Of a stretch of 64,000 nucleotides of DNA, positions 41,101 to 53,512 are shown one piece after another (positions within the stretch are counted from its first letter, which is position 1; the number at the start of each line of letters is the position of its first letter). The DNA is from Pelecanus crispus. Lineage: Eukaryota > Chordata > Aves > Pelecaniformes > Pelecanidae. Made by a program: the position numbers and the translations under genes. The notes beneath the pieces were generated by a model, which worked only from the letters and a program-made list of their open reading frames with translations, had not been told where the DNA came from and did not search any database. Location of the stretch: positions 29,077,150 to 29,141,149 of the forward strand of contig NC_134653.1 of assembly GCF_030463565.1 (NCBI RefSeq). Direction: 5' to 3'.

Positions 41101-44100
41101 TGACAGAAGCAACACAAGTTTGTAGGATTTCTTTCCTGTTGCTTCTGCTAGATGGAAGGTAACTTTAGCAGTGTGTCTGTTGGGTGGTGGCACTGGGTTT
41201 TTTTTTTCATTGAGGCATCAAAATTGCACAGGCGTATTTTAGCCAGCAGTCCACAGCGTGAGTGGGTGTTTCCAGGGACCGTTCTCTAACTGACCGTCGA
41301 GCAGCGTTTCTCCCGCTTGCCTGCAGGTTTAAGGGGGGGAATAGTCTGAGCCATTGCCCAGTTTACTGATGTCCTGCTTATGGGGTGTATATATTCTGTT
41401 GCGGAGATTTCAGGAAATGTTTTCTTATATCTGTGAAGACGTACTCCCAGTAACACTTCATAACAATTTGTGAAGACAAAATCCAGCTTAAAAAAAATCC
41501 AGTTGCCTGGATAGCTGTTGTGCACATCCTGCCGTGGCTTAAACTTTCAGTTTCAGTGGCCTTTCATTTCTTTCCACACTATTTCTGTTAAAATTCTGTT
41601 CCGATTGGGTGAAGGTTGCCTGTGGCTTGGCAAGGGTTCATGTCTATTCAGAAGCGTTGTACAGACTAGCTGAAGTGCTAGCTGCTAGGAGCGTGGAGGT
41701 TACGGGGAGAAACTGCATATTCTTTATCTGTTCTCAGACTCTTGTCAAAGACAGTTTCTATTACAGAAAAACAATAATACCCCAGAATATGGACTGAAAA
41801 AAACATAAAGCCATTTTATAGATTAAAATACAAGATGGTGTATAGATGTTTTCACAGAAAGGGAAGCTCAGTTACAGATTTAAGCTGATTTTTAGAAACC
41901 CGTATTTAGAATAAGTAACTGTCACTTTGTTTCAGAATCCATTTGGAATGCCAATTTTTCTGCTTGCCTCTTTCTTTTTATTTTTTCCTCTTTCTGATGC
42001 TTCATTGAATATCTTGAGGTATTTAGATATATTAAAATATAAAAATGCTACATATCGCACTTAAAGTTTTTTTTTGAAAGTTATAAAGGATTTTTTTAAA
42101 AAGTTGTCTTAATTATGGACTTGCCACCCAAGACATCATCTCTATAAGGCATAGTTATTTGAATTGTGTAGCATTAAATAAAATGGATAAGATACAAACT
42201 AAGAAGCTCTGAGGTGTAAGATTTGTTGTTCTTTGATCAAGCATTCTCTTCATGCTGTTGTACCACGTTGTTTTCCCTTGTCGTCTTGGAGCAGAATTTG
42301 GATTTGCTGTTATCTCTTCTCACTCATCTTATTGGAACTCAATGGGAATCTACTCCCTACCAGTTTCTGGATAGTGATGTGCTGTTCAGACAGTCAGATC
42401 TTTCAGCGTGTATGGGCGCTTACTTATTTTATTTGCTAAATGTTCTGTCTCTATAGAGGACTAAGTTTAGCAAGCTTGATCTTGGAAGATAAACATTCTC
42501 TTAATGCAGGTTTTTCTATGTGTTCAACTTACTGTTTGCTTTGGGGGTTGGGAGTTCATTTGTTCTTGAAAAGAAAAAGACCGAAGAAAATTGTGGTTGT
42601 GTTTAACACTCGCCTTGAATGGTCAGTAAGGTTGAATCTTGAGCACCTTCTGCAAGAGGAGGAGGAGGCTTTTTCACCAGTGAAGGCAGTTAATTGCCGA
42701 GTCAAATGTGAAGCAAATATTGTGGGAGCTTCTGTCGAATGTGACCTCTGTAGTAGGAGCTGGTTTCTGGTGCCCTATGCTGGTTTGGAGAAGTGATGCT
42801 GCGAAGCTTGTGCCATCTTTTTCTTTGTTAGAAATACATGAGCTCCTGCCTTAAATTGTCTCTGCTAGATCCTCTTCTGCACTTCATTAGAACCTTTTTT
42901 GTTCCACCGCACTAAGGAACTTCTGCTTCTTCTTTAGTATTGGTTTAGTACATACGAGTACCTTCTATAGCAAAGTCTTAGGCAGCCTAAATATGTGCAT
43001 TGCCATCACCTTGCACTATATTAGTAAGAGAAGAGCAGTCATGACTGGAAAGTGGGGATGGCTTTTTAATGAGTGCTTTTTGCGTGTTGGTACCATCATA
43101 ATAATCTTCTTTTATTTGTGGTTTGGGTGCCAGAGTGACTCAGTTTTGTTCTGTGGTTCTTTCTCTTACCTAATGATGTTTTACTGCTTTACATAGTTCT
43201 CATGATAGCAGGAATTAGGTAATAACCTATTCCAGAAATGATCATCATAGTTTCCTTTAATTTAATTTTTTTTCATGAGATTATTTAGCTTCACAGGATA
43301 TTAGAGGCAGAAACCACTTTACTTGGACTGAGAGGATGGCTCCTCATGGATTCTCCTCATTGTTACAGACTCACAGTATGATTCTAGGAAGATCATTAAC
43401 AGCTTTGCATTTGCATTTGTTCATGCCCAATAAACAGACAGAAGAGACAGCTATTGTTCCACTCGTGCATTCTTTAGTCTTGTTAGTGCTCCTTGAGATT
43501 GTGCCTGATGGGACATGCCCTTGCAGAGGCCTCTACCTAGTGCTCGGTGGCTCTTGGTGAGCTTGTGAAGGCTGCTTCCAAGCAAGTAGCTTCTGTGGTT
43601 GTAGCAGCATCGGTCCCTGTGGTCAGGTGGAGGTGATGGGAAAGATGCCACCCACCACTGAGCCAGAGGTGGGTTCTTCAGTGTGACACTGCTTGTGCTT
43701 TTGCTGCCAGGCTGAGTCTCCAGCTGGAGGCAGTTATAGCTGTAGCTGTTAAGGAATCTATTTCTTGAAGTATTTATCTTCTAAATAACACAAGTTCATG
43801 ACTAGTTCTGGTACTCCTGTATCTGGAAGCTGCAGTCGTTTGCTCTGAATATGGTAAAAGAATGGAAACTACATAACATTTGGTATTTTTCACTGTCCCT
43901 GATGCAAGCCAATTGCCAGGAAATACAATGAGAGAGAGACAGAGGACACCTTTAAAAATACATCTGAGAAACTGGAGTAGTTTATTTGATACGTTGTACC
44001 CTTAAACTTGGCGTTGTTTAACGAAAGAACTGTTTCGTTGTAAAACAACATGAGTAGTGTTTAAACTAGAGATCACCTTGGCTGAATCTGTTGCGTACTG

Positions 44101-47100
44101 TTACTGATAGGTTGAGCTCAACAGTTGAAAACAGTAAGTTTTGGAAGCAAAATTGTTTCCTTTGCAGTCTGCACTAGACTCTGTAATAAAGGAGGAACCT
44201 GAAGAAAATATTTGGGCTTTCTGCTGAGAGATTCATATTTTCTAATCTGGTTATGTTTGTGACTAACTGATCAGATTAATTTATTCCAGTCTGTGCCCTG
44301 CTTCTTTCACTCTTAATGTTGATGGCAATTGGCTGTATTTAACACATCACAATGAATGAAGTCACTTAGTGGTCAATGCAGCCAGTTTTGTTAAAGGAAA
44401 TTATAGTTGCAGTTGATTATTTAAATTAAGGTAGCTTTATAGTTTTTAAGAATTTGAGACATGTTGTTCTCTGCCACGATGATATCACCTATCTGTCTTA
44501 ATACCAGTTCTTATGGAGTTCAGATATTATCAGTGGATCCCTTTCATGTTTAGAGTTGACAAAAATTTCTATGATGACTGAAAAAACATTTTTTCATGAC
44601 CAATGTACTTATAAATGAATGCTATATGGTATGGCCACCTGTGAGGAAGTCGCAGTGACAATGTAGGTCTCATGACCAGACAGGAGAACAAAAACAAATA
44701 CTTTTTTTGGTTCTGTAACTGTGGTGCAAACAAAATATCATGTAGTTTAGAAACCAGAGAGAGAATCTTGCTTCGGTTCTGTGGAAGATGTCAAAAGAGA
44801 AGATACCTGTATTTTTTTCTTAGTGTGATGTTCTATTGCTTCTGATAGGCTGACTTGGTCCTTGTGATCAGTTAAGTGCATCATACAAATATTTTCCATA
44901 TTAGCTGTGCCAGAAATTTGAATTGTGCTGCCTGACCTACTTGTACTTAAATAAGTTGAACTTGCACTACAGAAGTTTATTTTGATCATGAAAATCTCAG
45001 GTTTTGTCAGAATTGTAGCAGGAAGCTACTGATGCTAAGAACATAGTAGGATTCCAAAAAGTTCCCGTAAATGTATATACATTAAAGCAACGTCTGTTGC
45101 TATTATAGCTGACAGCTTTGAAAAGGGTGGCATTTTAAATTGTGTGTGGGTGAGTGTGTGTTTGTGGGGTTGTTTGTTTGTTAACACAATTTCCAAGGAT
45201 CATGAGTCAGGATGATCTCTGACATCATAAACAGAACACCACTGGAGTCCTTGCACTGGGTCTGTGGTTCACCCTCTGATGTTCACCCTGTGTTTGTCCT
45301 CTAATACTTTTCTTAATTTATGACTGTTCTTTCCTTAGGTCCTTCTGAAAAATGATGTATGAGAGTTCTTTAGACTGTTACCCCTGCATTTCCTTGAGCA
45401 TTGCATGAAAGTTCAGCTGATTTTGGAAATTTTTGGCATGTTTGAACTCCTTTTAGGCCCCAGGTAGAGGTTATACCTTTTTTTGAGCAGAATATTGCTC
45501 AGGTTAAAATATTCCACACTCCTTATATACAGTGAGCATTTCTGTAAGACCTTATTGGATTTTCTTGCCTGTAGTGATTCTGAAGTGTTGGTTCTAAGTT
45601 GTATAAAATCAAGTTTTCCACTCTTCTGGTAATTTCCAGGAACAAAGGCTAGTGTGGAAATAAAAAACAGTGTGAAAATTCATTAGTTTCTCTGATTTTA
45701 ATGGTTGGAAAAATTACACAGTAGTTTTTAGGTTTGCCTACTGAGAAGAATCTTGCACAATGGCAGTGTGTTTAACTTCAGCAGGTGTCAGGAGTAGGCA
45801 GAAATGTAAGTTCTTGGAATTAAAGAAGCTGCTGAAACTACAGAGGAAAAAAGTAGGTGAAGATGAAGGGAAATGCGAAGAATGGTATTTTCTTTGGCTT
45901 CTTTTATTTTCCTCCAGCGAATCAACTCTACATGTGAATCATGGTATCTCTGGGGTGCTGTCCCTGGCACCTGGGTACTTGCCAGCCCCATTTGCCTACA
46001 GTACCTCCAGCCATCTATGGCCTTCCAGTGACTAATTAGCTTTCTCGGGGCTTCCCGATCTTTGTGTTTGAACATCTACTCATGTAATAGCTGCTAAGTC
46101 TTCATATTCTGTTCTTGCAACTTCTCAGGTCACAGCAAACTGACCAGATGATGAAGTTTATGGTCAAATACACTCATGTCTCTGTTATTGCACAGCTTGG
46201 CATAAACCAACGTGTTCAGCTCTAACATTTGGGCTGTTGCTCAAAGTAGAGCAATTTTCCTGCCAGTACTTGAGAATATATGATGTTGCTATTTGTAAAC
46301 CTTATTGAAGTAGTGAAGAAGTAAGCCAGTGCATTTAAAGATGTACTGCATATGGAATGAATTTTCAAGGATGCAGAAATTTGCTTTCTTAGTTCTGTTA
46401 ATAAGTCAAGCTACATATTAGCTTATATTAGCAGGAGTACTATATAAAGGGCAACTACACAGATGAAAGGAACAAGGTTTTTTGGTTTGGTCTACTGTAG
46501 ACAGGACAAGAAACAGTACATTTACTGATACAGAGGAGATTTGGGGTGCGTATTAGGAAAAATACTTTAATGATGAAAATCATGAAGCAGTGTAATGAGA
46601 TTGCCTGTGTAAAACATGGAGTCTCCTTCAGCAGAGAAGTTTAGAAACAGTTTGGACAAACACCTGTCAGAAAAAATAGGGTATGATCATAAGGAAAAGA
46701 AGAGATCAATAGTTTCTAATTTGCTGCTTTTCTATTGTTGTTGTTTGACTTGAGGAGAAAAAAATAAGAGAAGTCTATAGACCAGTTTGATGCTTGAGAC
46801 AGGATGTCAATTTGCGGCTTGCTTCCCTTTCCACCTAAAAATATGCCTCAGCTTGCTCTGGTAATGTATTTAAGCCCTGCAGTTGTTGTGTTGTGGTAAC
46901 AATATGTGATATTCTTAACCTTTTTGGTCTGCAGGACTAAAAATGTCTGACACCAACCTCAATTACACTAGTCTAAACCTTTAATGAATATTTCCAAGTA
47001 CTTTGTGTGTTACTGTATGTACATGTTGCCTGTCACCAAATACAATTACTGCAGAATTAACAACTATCTTGTAATCAGAGTTGTACAAAGATATTCTTGT

Positions 47101-48288
47101 TGAGTTTTTGAGGGTCCTGGGGAGAGAGTAAGGTATCCATGACAAAAACAGTTACTGACTACAAATGACTGGCTGAGGAAAATAAGGAATGTAGAAAGTT
47201 ACGTGAGGAGAAAGAGTTTACCAGAATCCATGGAACTGGGACTTTCTACAGCTCACTTTAAATAGTAATCTTTATAATTAAAAGGCTTAAATCTGTTTTT
47301 CTTTGTTATTTTGTATTGCCTGAAGTTGCCAATCTGGGAACGTGGCTCTGCCAATGATGACTGTTCTGTTGCTAAAATAAATCGTGTGCCCCACTAATTT
47401 CTGTGAGTATACCCAGTTCCAAAGACTCATCCTTCCCTTCCTATTTATGAGCAACTTGCAGCCTGCAGGTAGCTAGCTATAGAGGTTTGTGAGCAGATGT
47501 ACCAGTGCAACTTCTGTGGTCTGAAGAGAGTTTATACGTTATTCCATTGTCTGTGTATGCCTGTGCTTATGTGTGATCTACGTATCAAACTTCGGATATA
47601 CCGGCATCATCTTCACATTCACACCTGCCACCTATTAGGATAAACTTCCTTACCTGGTGACTGTGCTTCAGATAGTATGGCCGAGGAGGAAAAACTTGTG
47701 AATATGTGGAGTCCAGCATACTAAAATAGACTACAGCTAGTCTTATGCCTGAAGAAGGCAAAATGTCTTCTAGAAGACATCCTTCATAGGGAATGATCTG
47801 TTTTATAAGGCTCTTTTCTGTTACTTCTGTACCCCCCGAAAAGTCAATAGATAAACAATTTACTTTTTTAAGAATCTGATTCTGAATTCATAATTTGTTC
47901 TGCAGTAATGCTGGTGGCTTTAATTTCTGCTATACAGTTTTTAATATTTTGATTTTTTTGAGTAGCATTTCTTAACACTAACACATAATTTCCTCCTCCC
48001 CCCCCCCAGATTTCTTTCTTTGGATCAAAATCTTTTGGAAGAAGAAGCCCTGACAGTCCCATGTTGAGCAAAGCTGAATTTGTTGAGAAAGTTCGCCAGA
48101 GCAACCAGGCTTGCCATGATGGCGATTTTCATACAGCAATCGTGTTGTACAATGAGGCTCTGGGAGTTGATCCTCAGAACTGCATTCTCTACAGTAATCG
48201 TTCGGCAGCCTACATGAAAATCCAACAGTATGACAAGGCCCTGGATGATGCAATCAAAGCACGACTTCTAAATCCCAAATGGCCAAAG
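35015..48288 (+). CDS. TTC28: TTC28, TPR-repeat scaffold protein, N-terminal part (exons 1-2)
   Basis: Very large protein (over 2400 residues in mammals) with some 28 tetratricopeptide repeats and a C-terminal CHAT-type domain, reported at the mitotic spindle and midbody. Only the first 124 codons lie here. Exon 1 (35015-35107) encodes MEQQAPPPAPPGAVAGGRAR followed by a basic stretch; exon 2 (48010-48288) encodes SPMLSKAEFVEKVRQSNQAC and the first TPR unit (VDPQNCILYSNRSAAYMKIQ), almost unchanged from mammals. Both ends are phase 0. I chose the ATG at 35015 because MEQ...PPPAP fits the family, but the frame is open upstream to an ATG at 34562. The rest lies downstream of the window. Confidence 0.93.
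35211..35236 (+). repeat. CCGGG pentamer repeat
   Basis: Five tandem CCGGG units at the start of TTC28 intron 1, within the CpG island. Confidence 0.85.
35366..35390 (+). repeat. GCGAG pentamer repeat
   Basis: Five GCGAG units, the last one diverged (GTGAG), in TTC28 intron 1. Confidence 0.8.
46440..46695 (+). mobile_element. Ancient CR1 3' fragment
   Basis: Collinear with the CR1 3' coding end and tail: ggtttggtctactgtagaca at 46484, caggacaagaaacagt, tattaggaaaaatacttt at 46551, tggagtctccttcagcagag at 46617, then cagtttggacaaacacc. Diverged and frameless. Confidence 0.65.
48010..48288 (+). CDS. TTC28: TTC28 exon 2: first TPR unit
   Basis: Acceptor is a run of ten C followed by ag; donor gtaaga. 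93 codons with KVRQSNQACHDGDFHTAIVL, YNEALGVDPQNCILYSNRSA and ALDDAIKARLLNPKWPK, the helix pattern of TPR repeats. Confidence 0.96.
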
Positions 48289-51200
48289 GTAAGAAAGTGT
48301 ATTTGACTTCTAGGAAAGGAGTAACTCCTTTGGCATTACTGTTCACATACATAACACCTAATGTAAACTAGTGTATATATTTCTGTACTGAAGTCTGTTT
48401 TTGCTAAAAGCTCCAGATAATAATATCTTTTGTGTTTAAAAGTTGTTTGACTTGAATTTCCTGTTGGATATTAAACTGTTTGCTGTGTAAACATACTTTT
48501 CCCCAGTGGGGGTATCATACTATTTTAAACCAGCATGGTTTCTGGGTTGTGAAGACCAGGCATCTCTTTTAATGTTAAATATAGTCAGCATTCAGTAGCA
48601 TCCAGGAACATTTTGCTGCAAACCTTCTAGAGAGGTAGCATGGAGATTCTTATTAGTAACGGAGCAATAAGGCCTTTCAAAATAGTGTTCAAAGAGTGTG
48701 TATGTGTAGTATATTTTGGATATGTGTATCTTAGCATTCTTAGTAAGATCTGACTATGCAAGGAAGTACTTTGTAAAGAGTAAATGGTGTCGGTTGCCTG
48801 TTCCTTCTGGGGTTCCTTCCCTCTAGCTGCAATTGATTGCTTCGGTAACTGACTCACCCGTGGCTAGCCCAGGGCCGGCCCCTTACATGCTAATCAATTT
48901 TAATAGGATCTGCTCCAGATTCCATTTCTCCTGTCAATCCCTCACACGGTCTTACTAGCCACTTTAGCTAAAGATGCAATTTAAGAGCGGATTCATCACC
49001 CAGGTTCCTCTCCGCAGAAATTATAGCAGGTAGCAAGCATAATCCTCTCCAAACTATTGAAGTTAAGTTTCCTTTTATTTCAAAGCAGATCACTATAAGT
49101 CTTGTATTCTGTTTTTCAGTTGTTTATTAGCTTCTAGCCAAGCCTTATCATATGCTTCTTTAAGACTTTGTTAATTACTTTACCCATACTCTAAGCACAA
49201 ATCCAAACTCTACTCATTATCAGCTCCATGTGCTGAGATTGTGTTGTATACCTTTAAATCAACATTGCCTGCTCTCCCTTTTCTCATCGGTCATTGCCTG
49301 TATCTTGTCTGGATATTTAGTAGTCTGTTCACTAAAAACATGAGTATTAGTCTAGTGGCCAGCTGCTTAGCAATTACATTTCCAAACTCCCCATTGCTTG
49401 CTCTGCTGCTGTAAGTAGATGCACTGTTTTTTCATGCCTGCATAGTATATTTCCATATGGAAAGTGGAAGCTGTTGTGTAAAAAATATATGTAAAACAGT
49501 GTTCTTTCCACTCAAAACACGGGATGTTTTTCCTAGATATATACATGTATATGGTTTGAGGATTCAGTGCTGTGAAAGCTTCTGCTGTTTCTGCAGCTCC
49601 TGAGACATCATCTTGCTAACTGAGGCGTGTGTCTGCTCATTCCACCTCAGAAGGAATGACAAGGATTGCAACATCTGAGTATGTTTGAAGGCAAAAGACT
49701 GGTGCTATCTTTTCATCAGTACAATCTGTGTGCACAATGTCACTTTTGTCTCGGCCTTGAATTGTGCAAGCTGTGACAGCTTGTCTACTGGACTGCTAGG
49801 CATGTCTTGCTTTGGTAATTCTCCCCTTCTCTCACCAGGAGAGAGAGCATCCTGCAGGTATTTTAATTTGATGCAATTTTCTGAAGGCGAAGAGCCTGAC
49901 TTCCCATCCATCCGTACCGCCTGCTCCCCCCCTCCCTGCAAATTTGGTATCTTAACTCTGGAATTTATGGAGTTGAGAAAGTGCAATTTTACACAGACTT
50001 TCTCACTCTAAGTTTCTCTCTTTAGTGAGACCAGAAAACTGCTTTAGAAAGATGTTATTGAAAGTGTTTTCTTAAAGCTCTGCCCACTCATAATCACAAA
50101 TGGAAGACCATGGGCCAGGGGAGAGCCTTCCCTTTTGTTGATCCTATTTTTTTGGTGTTGCCATCTTGAATTGCAGCACTTTAATTAGTGTTTTTCTCTC
50201 ATATTTTATTTTCACACTTAACTTTCGTACTTTCTTTTCACTTTTATACTGCTGTTTAATCTTTCTTAAAGAGCTTTAATGCTCTGTCCCTGTTATTTTT
50301 ACTAAGCCTGTCTGTAATTTACTGTTTATATCAGCTCACGTTAGAAAGAAACTCATGCTTTGGCAGGGGGATGATTTATAATTGCAAGTTTTTGTTTGTT
50401 TGGAGTTTTTTTTAAATTTTTTTCCTTTTTTGGTCATTAACTTCTGTCTTGTATTACTGAATGCCATAAAAGATTTTGCATAGATTTGTATGAAGGACTG
50501 TATTTAAAAAAAGAAAATTGCATTACTGTCATTAAACCACAGATTTCCAGGTCAGTTGTCTGAATGCAGGGAGTTAAAGATTATAAAAGCAAGGGTGCTT
50601 TTGCTTAGTTTTGTATCCTGTTTCTAAGAAGTCTGGTAGTGATTTACTATAGGGCTCACTTGAATGAAAAGTTATGAAAGGACTTCATAAAAGAATACTT
50701 TCAAAATGCCAGTCACAGATAGAAGTATAACAAGACCTTTGAAATGAATCATTGGAATAGATTTGTGGATCAAAATAGAAAGTAAGATGAATAGAACATT
50801 TACTAGCTAAAAGGCTAGCTATGTTAAATGAAGGCATTTTTATCAGTCTGATAAACACAGAAATAATAGACTATGTATTGATGCAGTACTAAGGTGGAAT
50901 AGTTAAAAAAAAATTTAGTAATGAAAAAATGAGACTTTTTCAGGTAGACTGTATTGTTGAGTTAAAAATGTGCAATAATTCTGTTTTGATTCTAGTTCTG
51001 CTATTAAATATCCCCCTGACCTTGAGCAAACTTTATTTCTTTGTTTATTCTTTTTCTACAAAACGGTGAGGAGTCACTTTTACAGAACATTTTGAGTCTT
51101 ATTGGTGGAAAAAGTAGTGGAAGACCTGAACAATGTTATTTGACATAGCATCTGTTCTCGCTTTATTGGATCAATGTGTAAAGGATATCTTGCTCCTTGA

Positions 51201-51862
51201 TACAAAATATTTATATACTTAGTTACTATCAGTTAGAAATAGAAGAGTCAAAGTAGCTTTTGCAGGCTTTCTGTCCTGTATAAAGCTCATTTTCAATCCC
51301 TGTATTGTATCTTTCCTTTTATCTTTTCACAGTGGTATCTTTAGTTTGTCAGATTTTCAGTGCTTCACACACTCTCCTCTTTTCTCCCAAACCACCAGAA
51401 TCCCATTTGGAACCCTACCTTCTGGTTTTCAATTTTAATGACTCAGTGTTTTTTTGTTATTCTAGATTTGCTCCTACAATATATAATTTTTAAAATAAGT
51501 GAGTACCCCCCCAAAAAAGAGGTTTTGTTTTTCTTTGGCTATATGTGGTACATCTGCTTTTATAAAAATATAGTTAATTGACATGAGAAACAAAGCCAAA
51601 ATTGAGCTCCTTTAGAACATTCCTATTTATATGTCCTTGAATGGCACCCTAATCAGAGAATATGTAGATGAATCAGAGCTGCTGTCTTGCAGCAGAAGTA
51701 CTGTATGTCCGCAACTGATATTCAAGGAAAAACATGCTTCTCCCTCCACCCCAGTACCACCACCAAAAAAACCACCAAACCCTGAATTTTGGATATTTTC
51801 TAAAAAATTCCAAATGTTAAACCATGTCTTTCTGGCATCTATTTGACCTGAAGTGAAAAACA

Positions 51863-52213
51863 TTATTTATAATAACTGCTGTTGTTATAAACTTGTGCTG
51901 TAAAATAGTATAGAATTGTTTCACAATCCATGCTGGTCCTGAGGCAGTTTGTTAGTGACTTGTGTATTGATTCCACCACTTCTTCCTTCTGTTCCAGCCT
52001 GAAGTTGGCCAATTGTATCTGTTTAGCCTTTTCCATGGCCATCGGCCCATAAATGACCCACAGGTCCACTCCCAGCTGAATTTGAAACTGGGTCTGTCCC
52101 TCATGACAGAGCTGTGAAACGGATTCGCCTCCTGCCACCTGAGCATTGGAATGCGAGCATTCCCACACTGCAGCACCAGCGAGTCGCCTTCCATCTTGGA
52201 GGCCCCAGTTCAT
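51863..52213 (-). other. Unassigned 116-codon open frame beside the solo LTR
   Basis: Minus-strand frame starting MNWGLQDGRRLAGAA, ending NNSSYYK. A second minus-strand frame overlaps it. Its start lies about 160 bp from the LTR end, pointing away. No family recognised; it may be a pseudogene piece or chance. Confidence 0.2.
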
Positions 52214-52365
52214 GGCTTTGAAGCCAAGCTGTTAGAAGAGTTGAAGAATAAATCATATGAATACAAGTATTTAGAATTGTTTGGTTTAAGGCCAATGAGT
52301 TTTGCAAGGATTATGTAGTCACGTACATGAGAGAAACAGCTAGTCTAACTTTAAGAGAAGGTAAT

Positions 52366-52370
52366 GAGAT
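52366..52370. repeat. 5-bp target-site duplication, left copy
   Basis: GAGAT directly before the LTR, repeated exactly at 53508-53512. Confidence 0.85.
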
Positions 52371-52632
52371 TGTATTGGGTTTGCGTGGCAAGGTTTTGGG
52401 AGCAGGTGGGCTACAGGGCTGGCTTCTGTGAGAAGCTGCTAGAAGCTTCCCCTATGTCTGATAGAGCCAATGCCAGCTGGCTCCAAGACGGACCTGCCGC
52501 TGGTCAAGGCCAAGCCAATCAGTGATGGTGGTAGCGCCTCTGTGATAACATATTTAAGAACAGGGGGAAAAAAAAACCCTGCATATCTGCAGCTGGAGAG
52601 GGAGTGAGAATACGTGAGAATACGCGAGAGGA

Positions 52633-53340
52633 ATGACTCTGCAGACACTGAGGTCAGTGGAGAAGGAGGGGAGGAGGTGCTGCAGGTGCTGGAGCAGAGA
52701 TTCCCCTGCAGCCCCTGGTGCAGCCCCTGGTGAGGCAGCTGTGCCCCTGCAGCCCATGGAGGCCCACGCGGGAGCAGAGATCCACCTGCACCCGGGCAGG
52801 ACCCCACACCGGAGCAGGGGGATGTGCCCGAATAAGGCTGTGACCCTGTGGGAAGCCCACACTGGAGCAGGCTCCTGGCAGGACCCGTGGAGAATGAGGA
52901 GCCCACGCTGGAGCAGGTTTGCTGGCAGGACTTGTGACCCCATGGGGGACCCATGCTGGAGCAGTCTGCTCCTGAAGGGCTGCACCCCATGGAAGGGACC
53001 CACGCTGGAGCAGTCTGTGAAGAACTGTAGCCTGTGGGAAGGACCCACATTAGAGAATTTCATGGAGGACTGTCTCCCCTGGATGGGACCCCTCGCTGGA
53101 GCAGGAGAAGAGTGTGAGGAGTCCTCCTCTGAGGAGGAAGGAGCAGCAGAGATGATGTGGGATGAATGGACTGCAACCCCCATTCCCCCTCCTCCTGTGC
53201 TGCTTTGGGGGAGGAGATGGAGAAAATTGGGAGTGAAGTTGAGCCTGGAAAGAAGGGAGGGATGGGGGGAAGGTGTTCTAAGATTTAGGTTTTATTTCTC
53301 ATTATCCTACTCTGGTTTGACTGGTAATAAATTGAACTAA
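52633..53340 (+). other. Open reading frame inside solo LTR copy 2
   Basis: 235 codons starting MTLQT about 80 bases after the TATA-like box and ending just past AATAAA. Same start and frame as in copy 1. See the finding for the case against coding. Confidence 0.3.
52850..53110 (+). repeat. Tandem repeat inside the LTR
   Basis: The word cccacgctggagcag or close variants recurs at about 52856, 52900, 52949, 52998, 53043 and 53089, every 45-50 bp. The same array, reversed, lies in LTR copy 1. Confidence 0.85.
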
Positions 53341-53507
53341 TTTCCCCAAGTCGAGTCTGTTTTGCCCGTGATGGTAATTGCTGAATGATCTCTCCCTGTC
53401 CTTATCTTGACCTGTTCGTTACATTTTCTCCCCTGTGCAGTTGAGAAGGGGAGTGATAGAGTGGCTTTGGTGGGCACTTGGCATCCAGCCAGGGTCAACC
53501 CAGCACA

Positions 53508-53512
53508 GAGAT
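53508..53512. repeat. 5-bp target-site duplication, right copy
   Basis: GAGAT, identical to 52366-52370. Confidence 0.85.

Larger units (their letters stand above)
35108..48009 (+). other. TTC28 intron 1 (12.9 kb)
   Basis: CpG-rich for the first 0.6 kb, then AT-rich. I found an old CR1 piece at 46440-46695 and small simple repeats (for example GTG near 38698-38714). No additional exon or RNA gene was recognised. Confidence 0.7.
52371..53507 (+). mobile_element. Solo LTR of an avian endogenous retrovirus (copy 2)
   Basis: 1137 bp from TGTATTGGGTTTGCGTGGCA to CAACCCAGCACA, flanked by GAGAT repeats. A CCAAT box (aagccaatca, 52512) and a TATA-like tatttaag (52551-52558) precede the expected transcription start, and AATAAA lies at 53326-53331 with a GT-rich stretch behind it. 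A tandem array of about 45-50 bp units carrying CCCACGCTGGAGCAG spans about 52850-53110. A 5-bp duplication is typical of ERVL and some ERV1, less so of ERVK (6 bp). No internal genes adjoin. Confidence 0.9.

Noticed and set aside
45760-46075. Overlapping 91- and 95-codon frames on opposite strands in TTC28 intron 1
   Set aside because: No homology, and neither frame has splice or promoter context.
49685-50011. 108-codon frame with a hydrophobic start and several cysteines, suggesting a small secreted protein
   Set aside because: No recognisable cysteine pattern or homology, no splice context, and an open frame on the other strand. Likely chance.
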